Shown here: piece after piece, positions 1 to 8,890 of the stretch
How positions within the stretch are numbered: position 1 is the first letter of the stretch
How the letters are laid out: each line of letters begins with the position of its first letter
Virus record (IMG/VR): IMGVR_UViG_3300037507_004165
Location: 90,138 to 154,137 of that record
Origin: a virus
Length of the DNA stretch: 64,000 nucleotides
Direction: 5' to 3' (one strand)
Notes under the pieces: model-generated
The model's database searches: none
What the model saw: only the letters and a program-made list of their open reading frames with translations
What the model was told of the DNA's origin: nothing
Made by a program: the position numbers and the translations under genes

Positions 1-2
1 TG

Positions 3-983
3 GTATCTTTTAGTGGAACTAACAAAATTCAATCTAAAGTTATTTCTTCTTCTGCAGGAAATATACAGTCAACATTCGAAGAAATGATTAGAATACCAAG
101 ATCAGAAACATTTAATAATCCGATTAAAAATTATTTTTACGAAAACGATTCCTTAGAAAATGGATTTAACTTGTATAGATTAGCAAAGTTTCCCAAGGAT
201 TCCGAACCATACGATGCATACATACTAGAAAATACGGACAGTAATCAGGTTTCAATTTATGTTGTGAATGGAACAAGTTTAGATAGGGGTTCTTGGCAGC
301 AAGTTTTATCTGGGTCTAGAACAGATTTGCAAGTTAGCAAATCCTATGCCTCACTTAACACTGCTCAAGAATTTTATCAAGCTCCAAACATACCCTATGG
401 AAGCATATATTTAACCACAAATATATACATGGAAAATTCAGTAACAATGACTAAGAATTTTCTGAAATCTCTTTCAGCTCAGTTTTGGGATATAGAGGTT
501 TATCTTAATGGCGTTCAAATAAGCACATCCGGATCCTTGGCCCCTGGAGTCCTGACTTCTTCTTTAACCTGGAATTTTAAAAAGGGTGAAAATACCATAG
601 CAATAATCATCAATAAGTCAACCAATGATACATCTGGTGTTAGAACCCCATTTAACGGATCCATATCTCTTATGGAGGGAACCCATTTATTGTCAATACC
701 TAACGCTCAGGTGTACAGAAATTATTTATCATTTGTTAAAATAGAAGATTTAAGAAATAAATATTCAAATATAGATAATGTTTTTTCTGTTATTAATTGG
801 GAAAATAATAAAGAAATAGTTTATAGAAGAACTGAAGAAATTAAAGATGGAACAAAGGTCTACTATCTAACCAATAACGGCAAATCCCCATCTTCGGTTA
901 GGGTTAGGGCAGATTTATTTAGGGGCGCAGACTCCTACACTGCTCCCGCAGTGCTCTCCTATACTCTTAAGTTTAAACACTAA
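3..983 (+). CDS. Virion structural protein, probable tail or baseplate component (5' partial)
   Basis: The open frame runs in from the window edge, so the ATG at 84 is probably internal and the N-terminus lies outside. The visible 327 residues are rich in Asn, Ser and Thr and in short beta-prone stretches, with no enzyme motif. They end in a segment resembling a beta-sandwich tail domain. It is followed after 8 bases by two further genes of the same composition, which suggests a baseplate or fibre module. The structural role is inferred from composition and context only. Confidence 0.6.
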   Translation, partial: VSFSGTNKIQSKVISSSAGNIQSTFEEMIRIPRSETFNNPIKNYFYENDSLENGFNLYRLAKFPKDSEPYDAYILENTDSNQVSIYVVNGTSLDRGSWQQVLSGSRTDLQVSKSYASLNTAQEFYQAPNIPYGSIYLTTNIYMENSVTMTKNFLKSLSAQFWDIEVYLNGVQISTSGSLAPGVLTSSLTWNFKKGENTIAIIINKSTNDTSGVRTPFNGSISLMEGTHLLSIPNAQVYRNYLSFVKIEDLRNKYSNIDNVFSVINWENNKEIVYRRTEEIKDGTKVYYLTNNGKSPSSVRVRADLFRGADSYTAPAVLSYTLKFKH

Positions 984-991
984 GGAAAATC

Positions 992-1429
992 ATGACGATA
1001 TCTTACTCTAATTTTAACAGAAGAGAAAATATATTTGAGCCTTCAGTTCAAAAAAATAGGTTGACGTACAAGGGGCCAGTACCGTCAAGTTTAATTAATC
1101 TTTTTAATGACCAGTTTCTTTTGGATGTTAATAGACTTAAAAAGAAAATAGACGAACTTAACGAATCATTGGAATATATAAGTCAAATGACTGGAAATGA
1201 TCTAAATTTAGCCACTCCAGATTACTATTTAAATGAAGAATTATTAATGACTATATACTCACAAGAGGTTTCATATGATGAAAGTTCTGAGGATTACTTA
1301 ATAACTTCCTCAACACCTTACTATGAAGATTCTTTGTATTTTGAAAAGTTTAATAAAAATAGTGGTATGATTTCTTTCTTGTCTGCCAAGCTAGCCTCCA
1401 TAGAGGCAGCTTTAAAAAAGGATATTTAG
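992..1429 (+). CDS. Small structural protein, tail/baseplate region
   Basis: This protein has 145 residues. Its N-terminus (RLTYKGPVPSS, then a helical heptad-like stretch around residues 35-65) resembles the N-terminus of the next gene product (PVQYHGPISSADFNERI). The two may share an attachment or oligomerisation motif. It lies 8 bases after the preceding structural gene and 9 bases before the next, with GGAGAAAAAA before the following start. No catalytic motif is visible. Virion function is inferred from position. Confidence 0.55.
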   Translation: MTISYSNFNRRENIFEPSVQKNRLTYKGPVPSSLINLFNDQFLLDVNRLKKKIDELNESLEYISQMTGNDLNLATPDYYLNEELLMTIYSQEVSYDESSEDYLITSSTPYYEDSLYFEKFNKNSGMISFLSAKLASIEAALKKDI

Positions 1430-1438
1430 GAGAAAAAA

Positions 1439-2701
1439 ATGAGTGAGTTTATTTACACACAAAGAAAGCCAGTTCAATACCATGGCCCTATATCAAGCGC
1501 AGACTTTAATGAGAGAATAGAGCAAAACTACGCAGACCTTGTTTATTTATATAATAAATATGGTGTTCTAGATAAAAAAATAGCTGAAATAATTGAGAGA
1601 ATTGTAAAAGAAAACATTTATTTGACATCAGCTATTTCGGATTTATCAAATAGAATAAGGGTCATAGAAAGTATAAATACAAATCAAATATCTATTCACA
1701 GTAAGAATCAGGTAGATCTATCTCCGTTTGTCAACACGCCCTACGCAGTATCAGCTGCCTCTGCACTTGTTTTTGATGACTACTATAATTTCATGACTCT
1801 CCCTAATGTTTTGGGATCATCTCATTCTAAAATAAAATTTGTGAATTCAACCAAAGGTCAAATTGTTCCCGACTTTTTAGAGACCAGAATAGACACAAAT
1901 CTTACTGGCGGAGATGGAACTGGAGCATTAATAGACACAACTCCAGTTCAGAATGCATTTATAAATCAACCTGATAAGGTATGGAGAAGAAACGTAATAC
2001 TTAGTGAGCCTAATCCACTTGGTGTAAGCATGTATCTGTATGTAAAGATACCAACTGGGTCGATAGGCAATTCCTTAACTAACTGCATTTCACTTTCTCC
2101 ATATCCATCAAATGGCGTTGATGTTGTCAGGATTGAATATACAACAGCAAAAAGTCCTTCCCTATCAGATAAGGATGGATACTATGGAATAAATCCTGGC
2201 TATTATGATGGAGAGTACGATGCCTTAGGAAAAGTCGCTCCAGGCGGATGGTCCACTGTGGGATCAGATACTGTTGTAAACTCTGGCCCACTAAAGTTTT
2301 TCTTTGCTGAAAAAGAAATTACCGCAGTAAGAATCCTTTTGAGGCAGAGAAATTACGTAAAAGAAAATGGTTCATATGTTTACACCTATGGCCTGTCTGA
2401 CATAGACATCAGGTATGAAAAATTCTTAAACTCTGGCAGAACCTTTATAAGGTTTGATGCCCCAACAGGCAAGACAATAAACGAGCTGCTTAACGTATCC
2501 CCTAAGGTATATAATATCCCACAGTCTCTTTTAAACGACTCATTTTCCTATAGGGTTTTTTACCCATCTGGATCAACCTATGTGCTAATCAATCCAAATA
2601 CTTCAAGCCACGTGTACATAGAGATATCCCTGTCAATGCTTGAAAATAAAATACCACCAGTTTTGTCTGATTTAATAATAGAAGCAGATTATAACCTATA
2701 A
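1439..2701 (+). CDS. Probable tail fibre or baseplate protein
   Basis: This protein has 420 residues. Residues 1-85 form a predicted helical or coiled-coil attachment region beginning YHGPISSADFNERIEQNY. The rest is beta-rich with repeated Gly/Tyr/Asn patches, as in receptor-binding or baseplate proteins. A ribosome binding site (AGGAGAAAA) precedes the ATG. The shared KGP/HGP N-terminal motif links it to the preceding gene. I recognise no named family. Confidence 0.55.
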   Translation: MSEFIYTQRKPVQYHGPISSADFNERIEQNYADLVYLYNKYGVLDKKIAEIIERIVKENIYLTSAISDLSNRIRVIESINTNQISIHSKNQVDLSPFVNTPYAVSAASALVFDDYYNFMTLPNVLGSSHSKIKFVNSTKGQIVPDFLETRIDTNLTGGDGTGALIDTTPVQNAFINQPDKVWRRNVILSEPNPLGVSMYLYVKIPTGSIGNSLTNCISLSPYPSNGVDVVRIEYTTAKSPSLSDKDGYYGINPGYYDGEYDALGKVAPGGWSTVGSDTVVNSGPLKFFFAEKEITAVRILLRQRNYVKENGSYVYTYGLSDIDIRYEKFLNSGRTFIRFDAPTGKTINELLNVSPKVYNIPQSLLNDSFSYRVFYPSGSTYVLINPNTSSHVYIEISLSMLENKIPPVLSDLIIEADYNL

Positions 2702-2767
2702 GATCTGGTGAAAAATAGGTATCCTTTTTACTATATAGATACAATTTCTTTAATAAGGAGAATTTAA

Positions 2768-3355
2768 ATGGCTACTTTTTATGTTGGTCCAAGACCTGTT
2801 TTGAGAGGTCGCAATACCAATGATATGGTCAATCCGTGGAAGGGCACCTCGGGCACATACTCTTTCTACCCACTTTTTGCTAAAGGTGTTTTAGACGGTG
2901 GTCCAGACAATCATCATGTTCCAGGAACTGGTTACCACCCTGGTAATGTTTTCTTGTCCCAAATTTTTAATGGATCAACACTTTACATACACCCACTCTC
3001 CGGAACATTTGCCGACGGGGCTGGTTATGAAGGCGCAAGATTCAAGCCAATGGAATACAAGGGTGTTTCTGGTGTATTTTCATCAGGATACGGACACGGT
3101 TCAGATAAGACAAGACCGTACGCCCTGTATAGCAATTACATCTTTGACGGTGTAGCTGCAGCCAACGCATTTGCATCTGGTTACGGTCACGCAAAGAGAA
3201 CAAATGACTATAGCCTCTACAATAACTATATATTCGACGGTGTTAACTCAGCCAATGTGTTCCCATCTGGATATGGCCAAGCAAATACATCTTCCGAATA
3301 TGGAAGAAACAAAGTCAAAGAGTGGGCTGGAGTAGCCTCAGCAAGAGCACTCTAA
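2768..3355 (+). CDS. Gly/Tyr-rich repeat structural protein
   Basis: This protein has 195 residues and is preceded by AAGGAG. The C-terminal half carries two or three imperfect repeats of about 33 residues, each built around YxxYxNYIFDGV, a short Ala/Asn segment, and SGYGHA or SGYGQA. The protein is rich in Gly, Tyr and Asn with few charges, consistent with a virion surface or decoration protein. A strong terminator follows, ending the structural cluster. The exact role is unknown. Confidence 0.6.
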   Translation: MATFYVGPRPVLRGRNTNDMVNPWKGTSGTYSFYPLFAKGVLDGGPDNHHVPGTGYHPGNVFLSQIFNGSTLYIHPLSGTFADGAGYEGARFKPMEYKGVSGVFSSGYGHGSDKTRPYALYSNYIFDGVAAANAFASGYGHAKRTNDYSLYNNYIFDGVNSANVFPSGYGQANTSSEYGRNKVKEWAGVASARAL

Positions 3356-3407
3356 GACAAGACAAAAGTAATTGCACCTGCTATAATATGCAGGTGATGT
3401 TCGAAAC

Positions 3408-3433
3408 TCCCGCACAGAAATGTGCGGGATTTT
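3408..3433 (+). terminator. Rho-independent terminator after the structural cluster
   Basis: Inverted repeat CCCGCACA / TGTGCGGG with a GAAA tetraloop, followed by ATTTT. A second hairpin, CACCTGC / GCAGGTG at 3375-3396, stands just upstream with TATAAT in its loop. That could be a promoter for the downstream gene or simply part of a double hairpin. Confidence 0.8.
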
Positions 3434-3485
3434 CGATTATTATGGCAGTGTTTATAAGTTTTGATAGAGGCAAAGAGGATTACAT

Positions 3486-4181
3486 ATGTCTATACAGCTG
3501 ATGGAGCAACTCCTGACCACAAATTCTCTTTCTGTTGAATTAGCAGAAAAGTATTTAACACTTTATTTGGGTGATGCGCAGTGGCAAGAGAAAATTTCTC
3601 AGTTATGGTCAGTCCAAAGTAAAAAACTTGGTGAAGAAAAAGCTAAGGAATTTGTAAAAAAATCTGTAGCTTGCGCTTGTCTTTCTCCTGTAATAAACAA
3701 GTCTGCAATTCCAGAAGAAAATCATGTTTTATTGTTTTGGGTCAGTGGCTGGCCACAGTTCAATGAAAGAGATTGGTTTTCTCTGTTTAAGGACGTTGTC
3801 AAAAATGATATACAGGTAGAAAAAAATAGATCAATCATTTTAAATGAAGGTATCTTTGAGCACATTGATATACCTCCATTGACTAGACAGGCTTTTAACT
3901 GGCTTTATGAAAAGTTAGAAAAAGAATCTTTTGTTTCAGAAGAAAGAAAAAACGAAGCTGTGACAAAGATGAAAAACTTAGTTAGGATTTATGGGGGTGC
4001 AGTTATATGTAATCTGTTTACTAATTACAGTCTTAATATCGATAAAGTTCTTAACTGGAGAAGTGGATATTTCATAGAAAAAGAAATACACAAGGTATAC
4101 TCTGTAGAACAAATTATCAAAATAAAAAAAGCAGAAATGCTAAAAACAAATTCCAATTATATTAAAAAGGTCAACGGGTAG
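3486..4181 (+). CDS. Hypothetical protein upstream of nrdJ
   Basis: This protein has 231 residues, is mostly helical and Lys/Glu-rich, with no recognised motif. A GAGG ribosome binding site sits before the ATG. It lies 11 bases upstream of the ribonucleotide reductase gene and is probably cotranscribed with it. Function not recognised. Confidence 0.6.
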   Translation: MSIQLMEQLLTTNSLSVELAEKYLTLYLGDAQWQEKISQLWSVQSKKLGEEKAKEFVKKSVACACLSPVINKSAIPEENHVLLFWVSGWPQFNERDWFSLFKDVVKNDIQVEKNRSIILNEGIFEHIDIPPLTRQAFNWLYEKLEKESFVSEERKNEAVTKMKNLVRIYGGAVICNLFTNYSLNIDKVLNWRSGYFIEKEIHKVYSVEQIIKIKKAEMLKTNSNYIKKVNG

Positions 4182-4192
4182 GAGATAAACTA

Positions 4193-6232
4193 ATGTCAGA
4201 TATGTTTTCATTTAAGCTAAGCGAGGATTTTGTATCCACTTACAAGGATAAGGTAGCTCCATTTGGCTACAGAGACGCTGCTGGTAATTCGGTAGGTGAG
4301 ATAACTTTCTTGAGAACATACTCAAGACTAAAGGATAACGGCACAAAGGAAACGTGGTCTGACGTTTGCGAAAGAGTAATCAATGGAATGTACTCTCTGC
4401 AAAAAGATCACTGCAAAAAAAACAGACTTCCATGGAACGACGCCAAAGCGCAATCATCTGCCAAGGAAGCTTTTGACAGACTCTTTAATCTCAAATGGAC
4501 TCCTCCAGGTAGAGGTCTTTGGGCTATGGGTACAAACATAGTCAATGTACAGAAAAACTCTGCAGCTCTTCAAAATTGCGCATTTGTTTCGACATCTGAA
4601 ATGACAAAGCTTCACCCAGCAAGACCATTCGCATTTCTGATGGAAGCTTCAATGCTTGGCGTAGGTGTAGGATTTGACGACAAAGGCGCAGACAAGGATT
4701 TTATAATTTATGAACCAAAAGAATCTGCTAACTATGTTATACCAGACACAAGAGAGGGCTGGGTCGAGTCTCTTACTTTACTTTTAAACTCTTATCTGAA
4801 GGAAAATCAACCATCTTACTCCTTCGACTACTCGCTAATAAGACCATCTGGAACTCCAATAAAAACATTTGGAGGAGTTGCAGCTGGACATGAACCACTG
4901 CTTAAGCTGCATCAGCACATTAGAAAGATGTTTTCTGATAGAGCTGGTTCAAAACTCACAAGAGTTGACATAGCTGATATTGGTAATCTAATTGGAGTTT
5001 GCGTTGTTTCTGGTAATGTCAGAAGATCAGCTGAACTCTTAATAGGAAGAGTGAACGATCAAGATTTTTTAAATCTAAAAAATAAAGATAAGTTTCCAGA
5101 AAGAAATTCTTATGATCCATCATCACCAGGTTGGGGATGGATGTCGAATAATTCTGTTGAAACAGAAGTGGGAGCAGATCTTAGTCCGATCATAGAGGGA
5201 ATATCACTTAATGGTGAGCCTGGTGTGATATGGATGGATGTTTCAAGAAAGTATGGAAGATTGATTGATCCGCCAAATAATAAAGACCATAGAGTAGCTG
5301 GATATAATCCATGCGCAGAACAGTCTCTTGAGTCTTACGAGTGTTGCACGCTTGTGGAAACCTATTTGGGTAGACATGAAAACCTAGAGGATTATAAGCG
5401 CACACTAAAGTTTGCCTACCTATACGCCAAAACAGTAACTCTTCTTCCAACTCACTGGGAAGAAACAAACGCAATTATGCAGAGAAACAGAAGAATAGGA
5501 ACATCTATGTCTGGTGTTGCTGATTTTGCAGACAGACTTGGAATGCCGGTGTTAAAAGAATGGATGAACCAGGGATACAAAACAGTACAAAGATATGACA
5601 ATGTTTACTCTGAGTGGCTTGGCATCCGTGAATCAATTAAGATGACAACTGTTAAGCCGTCTGGAACTGTTTCGATCTTAGCTGGCGAATCTCCTGGGGT
5701 TCACTGGACTCCTGGCGGTAAGTTCTTTAATAGAACAATTAGATTCTCCAATGAAGATCCAATGCTTCCGCTGTTTAGAATGGCCAATTATAAAGTTGAG
5801 CCAGCTTCAGAATCTCCAGATACTACGTCAGTTGTATATTTTCCAATTAAATCAAAAGCTGTTAGATCTGAAAAAGATGTTACGATTTTTGAAAAGATGG
5901 CGCTAGCTACAACAGCACAAAGATATTGGTCAGATAACTCTGTTTCTGTTACAATATCTTTCAATAAAGATACTGAGTCTCAATACATAGGGACAGTTCT
6001 CCACATGCACGATGGTCAGCTAAAAACAGTTTCATTTCTGCCCAGCGGGAACGATACGTATCCACAGATGCCCTATACGCAGATAACTGAGGAAGAATAT
6101 GTTGATCAAGTAGACAAGCTATTCCCAATAGATTTAACTGGGGTTTATGCCGGAATGGCCGCAGACGCTATTGGTGAGCGCTACTGTACAACAGATTCTT
6201 GCGAGATTAAGTTCATAAAGGATAACCAATAA
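4193..6232 (+). CDS. nrdJ: Adenosylcobalamin-dependent (class II) ribonucleoside-triphosphate reductase
   Basis: At 679 residues it has the length of the monomeric Lactobacillus-type class II enzyme, which reduces NTPs to dNTPs using coenzyme B12. PGRGLWAMGT (residues 105-114), a redox Cys at 129 (QNCAFVS), NPCAE with the predicted thiyl-radical Cys at 374, a Cys pair at 384-385, the phosphate-binding stretch TVKPSGTVSILAGESPG, and a C-terminal C-x4-C tail (CTTDSC) are all visible. The start has an AGGAG site. Next to thyX it gives the phage its own dNTP supply, and it implies that the host has or takes up B12. Confidence 0.95.
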   Translation: MSDMFSFKLSEDFVSTYKDKVAPFGYRDAAGNSVGEITFLRTYSRLKDNGTKETWSDVCERVINGMYSLQKDHCKKNRLPWNDAKAQSSAKEAFDRLFNLKWTPPGRGLWAMGTNIVNVQKNSAALQNCAFVSTSEMTKLHPARPFAFLMEASMLGVGVGFDDKGADKDFIIYEPKESANYVIPDTREGWVESLTLLLNSYLKENQPSYSFDYSLIRPSGTPIKTFGGVAAGHEPLLKLHQHIRKMFSDRAGSKLTRVDIADIGNLIGVCVVSGNVRRSAELLIGRVNDQDFLNLKNKDKFPERNSYDPSSPGWGWMSNNSVETEVGADLSPIIEGISLNGEPGVIWMDVSRKYGRLIDPPNNKDHRVAGYNPCAEQSLESYECCTLVETYLGRHENLEDYKRTLKFAYLYAKTVTLLPTHWEETNAIMQRNRRIGTSMSGVADFADRLGMPVLKEWMNQGYKTVQRYDNVYSEWLGIRESIKMTTVKPSGTVSILAGESPGVHWTPGGKFFNRTIRFSNEDPMLPLFRMANYKVEPASESPDTTSVVYFPIKSKAVRSEKDVTIFEKMALATTAQRYWSDNSVSVTISFNKDTESQYIGTVLHMHDGQLKTVSFLPSGNDTYPQMPYTQITEEEYVDQVDKLFPIDLTGVYAGMAADAIGERYCTTDSCEIKFIKDNQ

Positions 6233-6236
6233 AAAC

Positions 6237-6265
6237 TTGCTGCTGACATAACCCACTGCTATACT
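6237..6265 (+). promoter_or_regulatory. Sigma70-like promoter giving a leaderless thyX transcript
   Basis: TTGCTG, a 17-base spacer, then TATACT. The A of the thyX ATG at 6272 lies 7 bases after the -10 hexamer, where transcription would start. No Shine-Dalgarno sequence fits in between, so the mRNA is probably leaderless. Confidence 0.7.
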
Positions 6266-6271
6266 GTAGGC

Positions 6272-6967
6272 ATGGAAAATCAAGACATGATAAAAGTACT
6301 AGATAGTGGGTATGTCAGACTTGTAGACCAAATGGGTAGTGATCTCTCTGTGGTCAATGCTGCCAGAGCTTCTTTTGCAAAAGAATCCAAAGAGTTCTCT
6401 ATTCAAGACGCTAGACTTCTTGAATTTTTGGCAAGAGAAAATCATATGTCACCTTTCAGACACGCCTTTGCAACATTTGAAATAATGGCTCCCTTGATGG
6501 TGGCAAGACAGCACTGGAAGTATGTTGTTGGTTCTGACCATACTATGGATTCTTGGAATGAATCTTCAAGAAGATATATAACAATGGAACCAGAGTTTTA
6601 TATACCAAGTAGCGATGAATGGAGACAGGCTCCAGAGAACAGAAAACAGGGCTCAGGAGGCCCCATAGGCCCTTGGGTAGGGTCTGTGCTAAGCACTAAG
6701 CTTAAACAGCACGTAGAGGACGGTAGAGCGCTTTATAAGTGGGCTATGGAGGAGGGTGTAGCACCAGAGCAGGCTAGACTATTTTTGGCCGCCTACGGTA
6801 TGTACCAGCCATATAGGTGGTCATGTAGCCTACAGTCTATAGCGCTCTTTCTTAACCAAAGATTGTCAGAGGATTCTCAGGTTGAAATACAAAAGTATGC
6901 AGAGGCAGTCTATGAACTAGTTCAGCCCTTATTCCCAATATCTATTAAGGCTCTTACTGGTAGATAA
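6272..6967 (+). CDS. thyX: Flavin-dependent thymidylate synthase
   Basis: This protein has 231 residues and converts dUMP to dTMP using methylene-tetrahydrofolate and FAD. An N-terminal VVNAARASF, a central HMSPFRHAFATFEI block, and a C-terminal AYGMYQPYRWSCSLQSIALFLNQR block match ThyX. The signature RHRxxSxNExSxRY appears in stretched form as RQHWKYV, about eight residues, then WNESSRRY. That is an insertion within the motif region. It follows nrdJ and appears to have its own promoter. Confidence 0.93.
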   Translation: MENQDMIKVLDSGYVRLVDQMGSDLSVVNAARASFAKESKEFSIQDARLLEFLARENHMSPFRHAFATFEIMAPLMVARQHWKYVVGSDHTMDSWNESSRRYITMEPEFYIPSSDEWRQAPENRKQGSGGPIGPWVGSVLSTKLKQHVEDGRALYKWAMEEGVAPEQARLFLAAYGMYQPYRWSCSLQSIALFLNQRLSEDSQVEIQKYAEAVYELVQPLFPISIKALTGR

Positions 6968-7195
6968 ATGGCAGCTGGAAAACTAAACTATATTGTTGTA
7001 TACAAAAATACCAGTCAGGTTTATGGATCTGCATCCAAAAAGATAGCCCTTGAGTCACCACCACCAGACGGGTGTAAACTAGAAGACAAAAGAGTATACT
7101 TTATAACTAACGAACCAGACACCGGCGAACTAGCGGTGTACAAAGTTCCACAAGAAGAAGTAAGTAATGCAGAAATCAAGGAAAAAAGCAAATGA
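6968..7195 (+). CDS. Small hypothetical protein
   Basis: This protein has 75 residues and starts on the base after the thyX stop (TAAATG), so translation is probably coupled. Basic at the start and acidic at the end, no motif recognised. It overlaps the next gene by ATGA. Confidence 0.55.
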   Translation: MAAGKLNYIVVYKNTSQVYGSASKKIALESPPPDGCKLEDKRVYFITNEPDTGELAVYKVPQEEVSNAEIKEKSK

Positions 7196-7428
7196 GTAAG
7201 AAGACAAATCAAAAAAAGAAAATAAATATTAAACTAGAAAACAATCAATCATTTATTGTTGAGGATTTAGATATCCTAATACATATCCAAAGAACTTATG
7301 CATCAATGATGCGAGGTCAACTATCTGAACAGGATAGAGTTGTTTGCGCTAGGGTTATAACTGCGACTAATTCTGCAATAGAAAACGTTTTTATTTCAAC
7401 AACAGATGGTTATGGCGATGAATGGTAA
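7192..7428 (+). CDS. Small hypothetical protein
   Basis: This protein has 78 residues with a Lys-rich N-terminus followed by a predicted helical domain. It overlaps the previous gene by four bases (ATGA) and the next by 23. No family recognised. Confidence 0.5.
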   Translation: MSKKTNQKKKINIKLENNQSFIVEDLDILIHIQRTYASMMRGQLSEQDRVVCARVITATNSAIENVFISTTDGYGDEW

Positions 7429-7675
7429 AACTCTCAATACTATTATTGTAATGTTTGCGATAGGCTTTGCTATTGGCAAAGCAAATAGTAGATCAATTAA
7501 TTCTATAAAAGACTTAAATAAATCTGGGCCAACCAATTCTCAGTATTTGAATAGGCTTACAGAATTTTTTGATGATGATCTAGACGAAGCTAAAAAGGAA
7601 TACTTTGAGTACATAGATATGGGCTTTAATCCGTCAGATGCCTTTGATATCACTAAAGCAAAGGCCCGCTTGTGA
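7406..7675 (+). CDS. Small membrane-anchored hypothetical protein
   Basis: This protein has 89 residues. Residues 10-25 (TIIVMFAIGFAIGKA) form one predicted transmembrane segment. The rest is a soluble acidic tail. Three in-frame ATGs (7406, 7412, 7418) make the exact start uncertain. It overlaps the glycosyltransferase start by GTGA. Confidence 0.5.
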   Translation: MVMAMNGKTLNTIIVMFAIGFAIGKANSRSINSIKDLNKSGPTNSQYLNRLTEFFDDDLDEAKKEYFEYIDMGFNPSDAFDITKAKARL

Positions 7676-8487
7676 TTGATCTTTGTGTAATAAATTATAA
7701 TACTAGACCACTGTTAGAAAGACTATTTAATCGTCTTCATGATAGTTTAAACGACCAATTTTTTAAGCAGAAAAAATGTTGGAATCTTTATACTGCAGAT
7801 AATGGATCAAGTGATGATACAGTTGAATGGTTTAGATCAAATGACGACAAGTATCTTATAGACAGAATTTATTTAAACAATAATATTGGATATTCAGCTG
7901 CCTGCAATAAACTTGCGTCAAAAGGTTCAGGAGAAATAATAGGTCTTTTAAACGCTGATGTCTGGTTTACAAACGAAGATATAACAAAAATATACGAAAT
8001 TTTTAATCAGAACAAAGACATACATATACTTGGTCCAAAACAACGAGATGAGTATGGTTTGATAAGACACGCTGGAATAATTGGAACAAATACAAAGCCA
8101 AAGCATAGGGGCTGGATGGAAGCCGACCCAGCAGATCTTCTTTATAGAGATAGAATTAATTGCGTTACCGTATCAGGATCTGCATATTTCATTAGAAGAT
8201 CTGTTTGGGACGATTTGACAAATAATTCTAAGTATAGAGAATTATATCCAGATGCAGTTGGCGCATTTTTGCCGACTCCTCACTATTACGAGGAAACATG
8301 GTGTTCATATTTTGCCAGACATTTGGGGTATAATGTTGTGTATGATGGATCGGTGTCAATCGGCCACAGCTGGCATGCATCCTCGCCAAAACCCGGTGAA
8401 GGATATAGTCATGCAGACGCACAATTTAAAACAAGTCAAACAATATTTCGCAAAGCATGCGATTACATAGGAATAGAAAGAGATTAA
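7672..8487 (+). CDS. GT2-family glycosyltransferase
   Basis: This protein has 271 residues and starts at a GTG overlapping the previous stop. It shows the GT-A fold signature of family 2: LCVINYNTRPLL at the N-terminus, ADNGSSDDT for the nucleotide-sugar site, and NADVWF as the DxD-like metal site. Acceptor-side residues near HYYEETWCSYFARHLGY resemble rhamnosyl or galactofuranosyl transferases. It likely modifies a virion protein, DNA base or host glycan. Donor and acceptor cannot be read from the sequence. Confidence 0.85.
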   Translation: MIDLCVINYNTRPLLERLFNRLHDSLNDQFFKQKKCWNLYTADNGSSDDTVEWFRSNDDKYLIDRIYLNNNIGYSAACNKLASKGSGEIIGLLNADVWFTNEDITKIYEIFNQNKDIHILGPKQRDEYGLIRHAGIIGTNTKPKHRGWMEADPADLLYRDRINCVTVSGSAYFIRRSVWDDLTNNSKYRELYPDAVGAFLPTPHYYEETWCSYFARHLGYNVVYDGSVSIGHSWHASSPKPGEGYSHADAQFKTSQTIFRKACDYIGIERD

Positions 8488-8488
8488 T

Positions 8489-8890
8489 ATGTCAGACAAA
8501 TTAAACCCATGGATATATAACGCCGAAGTCAAAAAGGTTGTTGATGGCGATACGTTTGATATCGTTATTGATCTTGGTTTTGACACCTTAAGAAAGGGAA
8601 GAGTTCGTCTTTATGGAGTAAATACTCCCGAAAGTAGAACTAAAGATTTAGCCGAAAAGCAAAAAGGCTTAGCCGCAAAAGAGTTTACGGATCAATGGTT
8701 GACACGAGCTAATCATAAGGTTAAGATAGAAACTGTGATAGATAAAAACGAAAAATATGGAAGAGTTTTAGCAAAAGTTTGGGATGCAAGTGGCAACTGT
8801 CTCAATACAGATATTGTTGCTGCAGGCCTAGCAAGAGAATACTATGGTGTAGGAGATAAAACCTGGACTGAATTTAAGCAGGATAAATAG
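8489..8890 (+). CDS. Thermonuclease (staphylococcal nuclease-like)
   Basis: This protein has 133 residues. The VVDGDTF, RVRLYGVNTPE and YGRVLAKV motifs carry the catalytic Arg, Glu and Arg of the SNase family, a Ca-dependent nuclease. There is no signal peptide, so it is likely intracellular, perhaps acting in host DNA degradation. The GTG of the next gene overlaps its stop. Confidence 0.88.
   Translation: MSDKLNPWIYNAEVKKVVDGDTFDIVIDLGFDTLRKGRVRLYGVNTPESRTKDLAEKQKGLAAKEFTDQWLTRANHKVKIETVIDKNEKYGRVLAKVWDASGNCLNTDIVAAGLAREYYGVGDKTWTEFKQDK

Noticed and set aside
2768-3355. Diversity-generating retroelement variable repeat
   Set aside because: No reverse transcriptase or template repeat is visible in the window. 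The protein repeats look like plain tandem duplication.
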